A DNA stretch of 64,000 nucleotides from an uncultured Saprospiraceae bacterium (GTDB taxonomy: Bacteria > Bacteroidota > Bacteroidia > Chitinophagales > Saprospiraceae): the NCBI GenBank assembly GCA_937924805.1, contig CALDTZ010000016.1, positions 19,471 to 83,470 on the forward strand, in the 5' to 3' direction. Positions 28,079-35,976 of this stretch are shown in pieces; within the stretch, counting starts at the first letter, position 1, and each line of letters starts with the position of its first letter. A program made the position numbers and the translations under genes. Under the pieces are notes generated by a model. It did no database searches and had not been told where the DNA came from. It saw nothing but the letters and a program-made list of their open reading frames with translations.

Positions 28079-31000
28079 CTATAGTGCTTTAGAAAATCGT
28101 TTCGTTGTTTCCTTTGCTGCGCCAGCTCCCAATTCTTTTGTTAAATCTCTTACAATTGGAGTTGCAACGAATATAGATGAATAAGTACCTACGATAATAC
28201 CAATCATCATTGCAAATGCAAATCCTTTAGTACTACTTCCTCCGAAAGCAAATAAGATAAATACCATTAAGAAGGTTGTAATTGAAGTAATTACAGTTCT
28301 ACTAAATGTACTGTTTATCGCAAGATTAAGGATCTCATCTGTTGATCTATTTGTATAGATTCCAAGATATTCTCTTATTCTATCAAATACAATAACAGTA
28401 TCATTAATTGAATAACCAATCACGGTTAATATTGCTGCAATAAATGCTTGATCAATCTCTAATGAGAAAGGAACAATCCCCCATAACAAAGAGAATAATC
28501 CTATTACAATCAATGAATCGTGAAACAATGCCGCAACAGCACCAAGACTATATTGCCATTTGTTAAATCGAATAAAGATGTATAGGAAGATTAAAAGCAA
28601 TGAAAACAATCCTGCTTTCAATGAACTTTTCTTTATATCATCTGCAATAGTAGGCCCAACTTTACTTGAAGTAATGATATGTGTTCCTACTCCAGATTCT
28701 GTTGATTTAAATTTATCCAACGATACATTTGCCCCCGTGATACTTGTAATTCCTTCGTGTAGCTTTTCGACAACTCTCTCTGCAGCTCCTTCACCCGTTT
28801 CTTTAATTAGATATGTTGTTACTACATTAAATGTATTTTCTGAATCAACCGCTTTTACAACTGTTGGACTTTGAAACAAGTCGTTCAATCCAGTTCTTAA
28901 TGTTTCAGCATCGACATCAATATTTTCATCAAATTCAATGTTGTATGAGTATCCACCTTTAAAATCTACACCTAAATCAAATCCTTTGGTAAACATTGAA
29001 ATCAATCCAACAATAATGAGTGTTCCTGATACAACATACGCAACTCTTCTTTTCCCCAACCAGTTGAACTTCATATCCGTAAAAAGTCCTTTTGATGGTG
29101 GTGTCCAGAAAGATAACTTTCGATCTCCTTTTGTCCACCATTCTATTAACATTCTACCAATTAATACTGCTGTAAATAATGATGAAAGAACACCAATTAT
29201 TAATACTACGGCAAATCCTTTGATTGGACCTAAACCAAAATACGCTAATACGAGTGCAACCAAAATGGTTGTTACATTGGCATCAATAATCGCAGAATAC
29301 GAATTTTTAAATCCATCTGCAATCGAAGCTAAAAGTGATTTTCCTACTCTAAGTTCTTCACGTATTCTTTCGAATATGATTACGTTGGCATCGACTGCCA
29401 TACCAATGGTAAGTACGATACCGGCAATACCAGGCAACGTTAAAACAGTTCCATAAGATGCTAAAGCACCAAATATGAACACTAAATTTAAAAGTAAGGC
29501 TATGATTGAAAATATACCAGCACCTCCGTAATAAAACATCATGAATAAAAGCAACAATAGGAAACCTATAGAAATGGCTTTTAAACTTGCGTTAATATTT
29601 TTCTGACCTAAAGAAGGTCCTACCGTTTGTTCTTGAATAATTTTAAGGTTTGCAGGTAATTTACCTACCTCAAGTATACTTGCAAAATCAATAGCTTCTT
29701 GTACTGAGAATCCACCAGTAATCTCTGAAGACCCTCCGGTAATGGCACCATTTACTCTAGGTGCTGAAACAATTTCATCATCTAATGCAATAGCGATCTC
29801 TCTATTTCCTTCATTTGCTGCTTTAGTAGTCATTTCTGCCCACTTCTTAGCACCAATTGAATTCATTCTCAAGTTTACAGCTGTTTCACCAGTCACTGGG
29901 TTTGGTGATTGAGAAGCTCCAACTACTACATCACCTTCCAATGGAGCTCTTTCAGTACCTGGTCGTTGCTTAATCATGTAAAGCATATATTGATTCGTTA
30001 ATTCTCCAGAATCAAAATCTTTATATGGTTTTCTAGACCAAAGCAATTTAGCATCATTTGGAAATAGGCTAGCTACTTCCGGATTTGCGAGCATTTTAGA
30101 AATTGCATTTCTTTTGTTTTTATCTGCGACACCCATAACCGTCTGGGGGTACGCAACTCCACCTGCTGAATTATTTAATGATAATAAACTCAATAGTGGT
30201 CCTCCACTATTCAAGAAGTTATCTGATTTTTCAACTAGTTGGAAGGTCGAATCTCCTGTTTCATTACCTAATGAATCCATTTTCATGGTCCATGTAGTAT
30301 CATAACTTACGGTCGCTTCTTCAACTGCAGCGTCGCTTCCACTTCCAGAAAGTAATTTTTTGTCGGCTTCAACAAACGAAGACAAAACTCCATTATCAGA
30401 AACTCTAAACGTTTCCCAAAATTCTAATTTTGCAGCAGAAGATAATATACTTCTAGCTCGCTCAGGGTTTTCTATTCCTGGCATTTCAACAACAATTAAA
30501 TCCCTTGCTGCATCTAGAGATACATTAGGTTGCGTAACACCTAATTTATCAATCCTTTGCTTTAACATGGTAAATGTCAATTGAACCGTTTCATCTGCTT
30601 TTGTACGGAGCAATCTTACAACTTCACCATTCGATGACTCTGCATTGATTTGCTCTCTAAGCTCTGCATCTCTCATGAAGATCTTCGCTAATTTCCCATC
30701 ACCTGCTAGTTTTCTATAAGCTTGTTCAAACAACGTGATATAGTCTGACTGCGAATTTTCTTGGGCAATTGACGCATTTTCTAGTGCTTGTCTAAAATTA
30801 GCATCTCTACTTTTCCCAGAAAGATTTACTAATAAATCTTTTAGATCTACTTGTAAAACAGCACTCATCCCACCTTTCAAATCAAGACCAAAAGCTAATT
30901 GTCTCTTTTTTAAATCGTCGTATGTAAATGAACCTAACAATGGAATGCTAAATATTTCTTCGCTAGACATTGAATCTAAATATTTAACTTCCGCTTGCTT

Positions 31001-31168
31001 ACGCACCACATATGCATCATCTTCATTGGCTAACTGTTCGATAGCTTGATCTGCATAGCTCTGCGCGTCTTTCTCTACTTTACGTGTTGGTAGGATATAT
31101 AATACTTGTAATATAGTCACTGCTAACAACAAGAAAAATAGAACCCGAATTAATCCTTTACCCTGCAT
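28079..31168 (-). CDS. secDF: Protein translocase subunit SecDF (fused)
   Basis: 1029 aa fusion of SecD (about 1-680) and SecF (about 700-1029), the proton-driven RND-type accessory of the Sec translocon that pulls exported proteins through the periplasmic side. SecD signatures are FGLDLKGGMSAVLQVDL, QRIDKLGVTQPNVS, the P1 periplasmic domain, and GMAVDANVIIFERIREEL in the membrane part. SecF shows FDLGVDFKGGYSY, VIGYSINDTVIVFDRIREYL and the repeated final helices. A fused SecDF is typical for Bacteroidota. The insertion around 280-400 is longer than in Proteobacteria. It has its own promoter box and terminator, so it is a single-gene unit feeding the T9SS cargo encoded nearby. Confidence 0.96.
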   Translation of the reverse strand: MQGKGLIRVLFFLLLAVTILQVLYILPTRKVEKDAQSYADQAIEQLANEDDAYVVRKQAEVKYLDSMSSEEIFSIPLLGSFTYDDLKKRQLAFGLDLKGGMSAVLQVDLKDLLVNLSGKSRDANFRQALENASIAQENSQSDYITLFEQAYRKLAGDGKLAKIFMRDAELREQINAESSNGEVVRLLRTKADETVQLTFTMLKQRIDKLGVTQPNVSLDAARDLIVVEMPGIENPERARSILSSAAKLEFWETFRVSDNGVLSSFVEADKKLLSGSGSDAAVEEATVSYDTTWTMKMDSLGNETGDSTFQLVEKSDNFLNSGGPLLSLLSLNNSAGGVAYPQTVMGVADKNKRNAISKMLANPEVASLFPNDAKLLWSRKPYKDFDSGELTNQYMLYMIKQRPGTERAPLEGDVVVGASQSPNPVTGETAVNLRMNSIGAKKWAEMTTKAANEGNREIAIALDDEIVSAPRVNGAITGGSSEITGGFSVQEAIDFASILEVGKLPANLKIIQEQTVGPSLGQKNINASLKAISIGFLLLLLFMMFYYGGAGIFSIIALLLNLVFIFGALASYGTVLTLPGIAGIVLTIGMAVDANVIIFERIREELRVGKSLLASIADGFKNSYSAIIDANVTTILVALVLAYFGLGPIKGFAVVLIIGVLSSLFTAVLIGRMLIEWWTKGDRKLSFWTPPSKGLFTDMKFNWLGKRRVAYVVSGTLIIVGLISMFTKGFDLGVDFKGGYSYNIEFDENIDVDAETLRTGLNDLFQSPTVVKAVDSENTFNVVTTYLIKETGEGAAERVVEKLHEGITSITGANVSLDKFKSTESGVGTHIITSSKVGPTIADDIKKSSLKAGLFSLLLIFLYIFIRFNKWQYSLGAVAALFHDSLIVIGLFSLLWGIVPFSLEIDQAFIAAILTVIGYSINDTVIVFDRIREYLGIYTNRSTDEILNLAINSTFSRTVITSITTFLMVFILFAFGGSSTKGFAFAMMIGIIVGTYSSIFVATPIVRDLTKELGAGAAKETTKRFSKAL

Positions 31169-31199
31169 TTATATTTTATTTGATACTTAAAAAACTCCG

Positions 31200-31207
31200 C
31201 AAATATA
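31200..31207 (-). promoter_or_regulatory. -7 promoter box (TATATTTG) of secDF
   Basis: Exact TAnnTTTG match on the minus strand, giving a leader of roughly 25 nt before the secDF ATG. The -33 region is only weakly recognisable. Confidence 0.55.
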
Positions 31208-31341
31208 ATTGATTTACCATACTTATTGTCTAAATATGTAATTTGATTCATATTTGTACCAAATCAACGATATTAGATATTACCTTAGTCCTAATTAAAT
31301 TCAAACTATTTTAAATAAACTATTCAATTAAATTAAACAAA

Positions 31342-31827
31342 ATGGGATTATTTTCTTTTTTAAAAAATGCAGGAAGTAGCATCTTAAAAGACAAAGAGTC
31401 AAATCATAAAACAGCTGCTCCAGATGTTGCTGCAAAAAATGCTGAGATTCATGAAATGAGATTAAATACATTATTAGGAGTTGTAAAAACAGCAAATGTA
31501 GATATTGTAGATTTATCGATTGATTTAAATGGAGATACAGTAACTGTCTATGGCCAAACTGAAAATCAAAGTGAAAAAGAAAAAGCGATTTTAGCCCTTG
31601 GAAATGTGAATGGAATTGCAGAAGTAGATGATAGAATATCAGTAGTAAATGTAGAACCCGAAGCTCAATTTTATGAAGTAAAAGGTGGCGATAGTCTTTC
31701 TAAAATTGCTAAATCTTTTTATGGCGACCCAATGAAATACAAAGAAATTTTTGAAGCAAATCAGCCGCTACTGTCAGACCCAAATAAAATTTATCCAGGA
31801 CAAATGTTAAGGATTCCAAACCTATAA
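31342..31827 (+). CDS. kbp: Kbp (YgaU)-like BON and LysM domain protein
   Basis: 161 aa. The overall plan and the ends match E. coli Kbp/YgaU, a cytoplasmic K+-binding protein: MGLFSFLKNAGSSI at the N-terminus, a BON domain (about 30-100; VTVYGQTENQSEKEKAILALG, NGIAEVDDRISV), and a LysM domain (about 113-161; YEVKGGDSLSKIAKSFYGD, KIYPGQMLRIP). No signal peptide is visible, consistent with a cytoplasmic location. The role in sensing potassium is known for the E. coli protein only; transfer to this one is inference. It is monocistronic, divergent from secDF with 173 bp between, and ends in a strong terminator. Confidence 0.9.
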   Translation: MGLFSFLKNAGSSILKDKESNHKTAAPDVAAKNAEIHEMRLNTLLGVVKTANVDIVDLSIDLNGDTVTVYGQTENQSEKEKAILALGNVNGIAEVDDRISVVNVEPEAQFYEVKGGDSLSKIAKSFYGDPMKYKEIFEANQPLLSDPNKIYPGQMLRIPNL

Positions 31828-31835
31828 AATTTAAA

Positions 31836-31868
31836 AAAAGCTGATAAATATTTATCAGCTTTTTTTTC
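31836..31868 (+). terminator. Intrinsic terminator of the Kbp-like gene
   Basis: A long A/T-flanked stem around AGCTGATAAA/TTTATCAGCT (31836-31849 pairing with 31850-31863) is followed by a T tract to 31867. The A run on the left could also let it work for the convergent DUF547 gene, whose stop lies 50 bp away. Confidence 0.88.
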
Positions 31869-31920
31869 TCATCAGTTAATTATCCAACGTATCTATTGTC
31901 TTGGTACACTCTTAAGAGGC

Positions 31921-33093
31921 TTAAAGACCATTTAAAGACCAATCATATTCTTTATAATTTATCGAAACCGTTGATTCTATAGATACTTCTAGAAATTGAT
32001 TTAAAAACTTCGGTAAATCACCAAAATCTTCTGCATACCATTCAAATATTTTAGAAATCTCAATGGATGATTTTTTAATTGAATTGTAATTAGCATTATT
32101 TATAAACTTTCTTGATTGCTTCGCTAAATTCGTTTCCATATTTTCTGCTGTCCATGCCTGGTTTAGCAGTGGTGGACATGATTTGGCAGCACAATTCACA
32201 GCAAAATGTATTCTCGGCTCTTGAAAATCAGGCCTAATAATATCATTTTCAATATTATTAAGCGATAACGATTTACCATTCAATTGTATCCATTGTTTAT
32301 CCCATGGTTTTCCACCTTCAAGATCAATGATACTTTTTAATGGGTAATGATCTATGATTAATTTTAATGTAAATGCGTTATAAGCATTTATCCAATAAGC
32401 AAGCTTTTCATTCCTTGACCATTCATCAGCGATAGGGTTGTTTTCAAGCAATTTTATATATTCTTCGAGAGTAGATGCATTCTTTTTTAATCCTGCATAA
32501 TTAACTACTCCTTGGTCAGATACATACGTTTGTAAAATCGAATTCAATAATTCATGAGACAACTTTTCAATACTTTTTGGTTTTGGCGTTTTCGGCTTTT
32601 CTAATTTGGTTTCAATTTCAATTGGTTTATCTTCTATATTATCATCTACCAATTTTTCCTTTTGAACTTCAGCTTCTACTAATTTTTCTTTATTCTTTTC
32701 AAGAAACTGCTTCATTTGGTTCTTCAATGCCTTTTTATTTGAAACAGAAGGAGGTATTTCTTTTTTATTTTTTTCTTCCAAAACTGATTTGTTATCAATC
32801 TCTTCCTTTACAATAATCTTTCTGTCATTTTCAATTAAATCAACGTTAGAATTATTTCCTTCAACACCCTTGTTTGTTGGCTCATTCGATTCATGGATTA
32901 AGCCTTCTTTTTTCGTTGTTAAATTACTTTCCTTACTAATCTTTAATTCCGAGGTATCATTCGTATTTTGAAATGTTTGATTGGTTTGTACTTCTACAAT
33001 GTTAGGTGTACTAGGTGATGGATTATTACAAGCAATACAAACTTGCGTTAATAATAAAACGAATAGCAGCGAAACAAAAATAATGTTCTTCAT
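31921..33093 (-). CDS. DUF547 lipoprotein with a charged Lys/Glu-rich stalk
   Basis: 390 aa. A hydrophobic leader followed by CIACNN suggests a lipoprotein (C22). Residues about 30-175 are low-complexity and rich in K, E and N, likely an extended stalk or coiled coil across the periplasm. The C-terminal 215 residues form a DUF547 domain (EKLAYWINAYNAFTLKLIID, PRIHFAVNCAAKSCPPL, LAKQSRKFINN), a family of unknown function; the WINAYNA and NCAAKSCP motifs are its hallmarks and its conserved Cys pair may matter. The gene stands alone before a TonB receptor on the same strand, 59 bp after that gene starts its downstream boundary. No function should be assigned beyond the family. Confidence 0.85.
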   Translation of the reverse strand: MKNIIFVSLLFVLLLTQVCIACNNPSPSTPNIVEVQTNQTFQNTNDTSELKISKESNLTTKKEGLIHESNEPTNKGVEGNNSNVDLIENDRKIIVKEEIDNKSVLEEKNKKEIPPSVSNKKALKNQMKQFLEKNKEKLVEAEVQKEKLVDDNIEDKPIEIETKLEKPKTPKPKSIEKLSHELLNSILQTYVSDQGVVNYAGLKKNASTLEEYIKLLENNPIADEWSRNEKLAYWINAYNAFTLKLIIDHYPLKSIIDLEGGKPWDKQWIQLNGKSLSLNNIENDIIRPDFQEPRIHFAVNCAAKSCPPLLNQAWTAENMETNLAKQSRKFINNANYNSIKKSSIEISKIFEWYAEDFGDLPKFLNQFLEVSIESTVSINYKEYDWSLNGL

Positions 33094-33152
33094 ATTAAAA
33101 TTAATTTACATTTATAACACAATATATTTCAATTCATTGAATATAATTCCGA

Positions 33153-35414
33153 TTAAAAGTTAAAACTCAATTTGGCACTAACATTTCTTGGAGCTTCAAA
33201 TATTCCAGGTCGTTTTGTGAATGTCAAATTCATAGCATTATTCACCAAAAAACTAAGATTGAAGTGCTTAAACTTAAAACCTATTCTTGCATCAATTAGT
33301 TTATATGCGGTATCATTATTTGCCAGATATGCACCGATGAAGACAAAATCTACTGGCTCATAGAATAAATTATCAATAGCAGTTACAGCGCTTACCCTTT
33401 TGAAAGATAGTCCAAGATTAAAGAAACGATAAGCAATTTGAGCATCAATTGTCAAATTATGTCTATTTCTATATTTAAGAACATTTTCTGTAGACGAGCT
33501 AGAAGCAACTAGATCCGGATTGTTAGCAAAATTCCTGTATTTAGGGTTTATTAATGTATAACCTGCCATTATATCCGTCCGAAATTTTCCAAATGTTGCA
33601 TTTGTAATAAATTCTAATTCTGCTCCTTTTATATCTGTATCTCCTACATTTTTTGATCTAAACCCTAGGGTTTGATTTTCTGAATAAAATCCAAACTCTG
33701 TCATATTTGTATATTGGGACCAAAACAATGCTAAATCAATATACCCCTGCCATTGTCCTATTTTAAGTCCTTGCTTTACACCGACTTCAGTGGTCCACCC
33801 TTCTTCAGATTCTAACTCCAGATTAGGAAATATAGTAAATCCTGCTGCAGTTGTTGATATAAATTTTTCCGTAATTGTAGGATATCGATACCCTTGCCCC
33901 CATGAACTTCTAATAAACGTAGATTTCGTTAAAGGATAATTTAAACCGGCTCTTCCAATAAATTTAGATTCAACATTCTTCCCTTCATTTGGAACGATTT
34001 GCCCGTAAAGTTCAGCTGGACTCTTTAATCGATTATTTTCTAACCTCCCTCCTATTGTAACATTCAATTTATTAAAGAAGGTCTTATTTAATTGACCATA
34101 AACAGCAAAATTACTTCCTGTAAAACTAGTATCGCCAAACAATTCAGAATCAGACCGTATTAAAGAACCTACCGCACCAGCGACAAGTTCTGCTTCTAAT
34201 CTTTTGAAGTAATGTTGAAATTGATACTCAATATTTGAATAGGTGGATTGATTACTTTGATCATTATTATTTTTATTATTAATCGTATAATATCTCGAAG
34301 TAATTTTGTGTTGATTACCCGTTTTATCTTGAAATTGGCAAAAAGGATCTATGTAAAACCTCGTCGCATCTGACTCTGTTACTTGTACCGCTTTCAATCC
34401 TCCACCAATTGGATTCCTCCACAGAAAAGCATTTGCTGATTTTGATTTATTATAAACACTATTTACACCAATAAAAAAAACATCCGAAACACGATACCTT
34501 AACTTAAGGTTAGTTCGCCATCGATCTTCATATGCGTCTTGATAATAACTAGCAAACTGGTTGTAGAACCCTCCTATTACAAGGTCTAAATCTTTGATTT
34601 TTCTTTTATGGAGAATACTTGCATTATAATTATTAGGTATGTTCGAATCGTCCCACCATTTATTTTTGATTTCATCTGGATCATCATATTGAGTATACGA
34701 AACGGAGGCTTTTGTTACCGGTTTGGATGTTGCATACCCAGTCCTAATATTGATTATTCCATTCATAGCAGAAGAACCATATAAAACAGAAGATGCGCCT
34801 TTTAAAACTTCAACTTGAGAAATATTTTCAATAGGCACATCATTCCAGTTAGCCCTTCCCGCATCTGCTTGTAGTGCGGGAATATCATCAATTAACAATA
34901 AAACTCTTGAACCTGCACCATAGGCATATCCTGAACCTCCTCTTATACTTGCTTGACCATCGATCATTTGAACCCCTGGCACTTTATCCAGTACATCATC
35001 AATGGATGGTACATTTGTATTTTCAATTAAATTAGGTTTTATAACCGCTATTGATGAAATAGCTTCTGATAAGTTTCTTTCGTATTTCGAGCCTGTAATA
35101 GTGGCTGTCGATAAAGTCGTACCGCTTTCAATCAATTGAATAATGATCGCTTCTGGTGGAATACTAGATATAACAACATCTATTTCTTGAGTTGCAAACC
35201 CGATATATGTAAAAGACAGCTTGTGTGTTCCATCGTCTAATTCAATAAAAAACTGGCCATTGATATCGGTAGTTGTTCCTACAGATCCTGAAGTGATGTT
35301 TGCACCTATTAACGGTGAACCATCACTTTCAGCAAATACATATCCTGTTAAAGATTGGGAGGTTGCTGATAAATGAAAAAGAATCCCAACAATTAGGACA
35401 AGTAAATCTCTCAT
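33153..35414 (-). CDS. TonB-dependent receptor with carboxypeptidase-regulatory-like domain
   Basis: 753 aa outer membrane receptor. Signal peptide about 1-19, CarboxypepD_reg-like domain 20-105 (LTGYVFAESDGSPLIGANI), plug 110-225 (DVLDKVPGVQMIDGQASIRG, VLLLIDDIPALQADAGR, VLKGASSVLYGSSAMNGII) and the barrel to the end (PRNVSAKLSFNF). The compact size and plug wording resemble vitamin B12/siderophore-type (BtuB-like) receptors rather than SusC glycan importers. No TonB box could be identified with certainty. The downstream neighbour on the same strand is the DUF547 lipoprotein, 59 bp away. The ligand is unknown. Confidence 0.9.
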   Translation of the reverse strand: MRDLLVLIVGILFHLSATSQSLTGYVFAESDGSPLIGANITSGSVGTTTDINGQFFIELDDGTHKLSFTYIGFATQEIDVVISSIPPEAIIIQLIESGTTLSTATITGSKYERNLSEAISSIAVIKPNLIENTNVPSIDDVLDKVPGVQMIDGQASIRGGSGYAYGAGSRVLLLIDDIPALQADAGRANWNDVPIENISQVEVLKGASSVLYGSSAMNGIINIRTGYATSKPVTKASVSYTQYDDPDEIKNKWWDDSNIPNNYNASILHKRKIKDLDLVIGGFYNQFASYYQDAYEDRWRTNLKLRYRVSDVFFIGVNSVYNKSKSANAFLWRNPIGGGLKAVQVTESDATRFYIDPFCQFQDKTGNQHKITSRYYTINNKNNNDQSNQSTYSNIEYQFQHYFKRLEAELVAGAVGSLIRSDSELFGDTSFTGSNFAVYGQLNKTFFNKLNVTIGGRLENNRLKSPAELYGQIVPNEGKNVESKFIGRAGLNYPLTKSTFIRSSWGQGYRYPTITEKFISTTAAGFTIFPNLELESEEGWTTEVGVKQGLKIGQWQGYIDLALFWSQYTNMTEFGFYSENQTLGFRSKNVGDTDIKGAELEFITNATFGKFRTDIMAGYTLINPKYRNFANNPDLVASSSSTENVLKYRNRHNLTIDAQIAYRFFNLGLSFKRVSAVTAIDNLFYEPVDFVFIGAYLANNDTAYKLIDARIGFKFKHFNLSFLVNNAMNLTFTKRPGIFEAPRNVSAKLSFNF

Positions 35415-35471
35415 TAAAATGGTTTTAATGGAGGTAAATTACAAATAAAATAAGATTAAAAAATCTGAAAC

Positions 35472-35936
35472 CTATATTGGGTTAATCATTTCAAGAGACA
35501 TAAGTGCCTTTTCCTCAGGTCCAATTGACATAAAAGATAAAAATCCACCTGAAGATTTTGCAACATGTTTTGCAAATGAAATATAACTTCTGTACAATTC
35601 TGTCGCAACATCATGATCTAAACTCGGCAAGATATCATTAATTTGGGCCAATTTATCATGCAAGAATTTCGTTCTTTCCTTGACATCCTTTGGTGCCGTC
35701 TTAACTATATCATCTATGACATCCGTAAAGTCATGACCTACTTTAATGTAAAAGCTTTGAAGCTTCTCTGCTGCTGCAAAAGATCTGATTTCGGTTATTT
35801 TTTTTGCCCAGTCTAATTCATCTGAATCAATCTCATTATCAGCTCCTGCTATATATATCGTTATCCAAGAAACTGCGTCTGTAAGCACCTTGAATTGATC
35901 ATCCGAAATACCTTTAAATTCATTCAACATTATCAT
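35472..35936 (-). CDS. Small TerB-like all-helical protein
   Basis: 154 aa from the ATG at 35936. No signal peptide; cytoplasmic. The stretch IYIAGADNEIDSDELDWAKK resembles the acidic first helix pair of TerB-like (tellurite-resistance B) domains, which bind metal through acidic residues, but the match is by eye and the rest is not diagnostic. The protein is rich in helices and charged residues. A TTG at 35951 would add five residues and is less likely; another ATG lies at 35930. It sits between two TonB receptor genes on the same strand, 40 bp from the upstream one and 57 bp from the downstream one, and may share their transcript. Confidence 0.55.
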   Translation of the reverse strand: MIMLNEFKGISDDQFKVLTDAVSWITIYIAGADNEIDSDELDWAKKITEIRSFAAAEKLQSFYIKVGHDFTDVIDDIVKTAPKDVKERTKFLHDKLAQINDILPSLDHDVATELYRSYISFAKHVAKSSGGFLSFMSIGPEEKALMSLEMINPI

Positions 35937-35976
35937 CAAAAATTTGTGCAAATATATAAATCTTAATCTATATATG

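Noticed and set aside
28938..29456. 172-codon plus-strand open frame
   Set aside because: It lies antisense inside secDF, whose conserved SecD motifs occupy the same bases; no family-like sequence was seen in the antisense frame.
35415..35471. TTTATTTG box before the 33153-35414 receptor gene
   Set aside because: It misses the TAnnTTTG consensus at the second position and no -33 element supports it.
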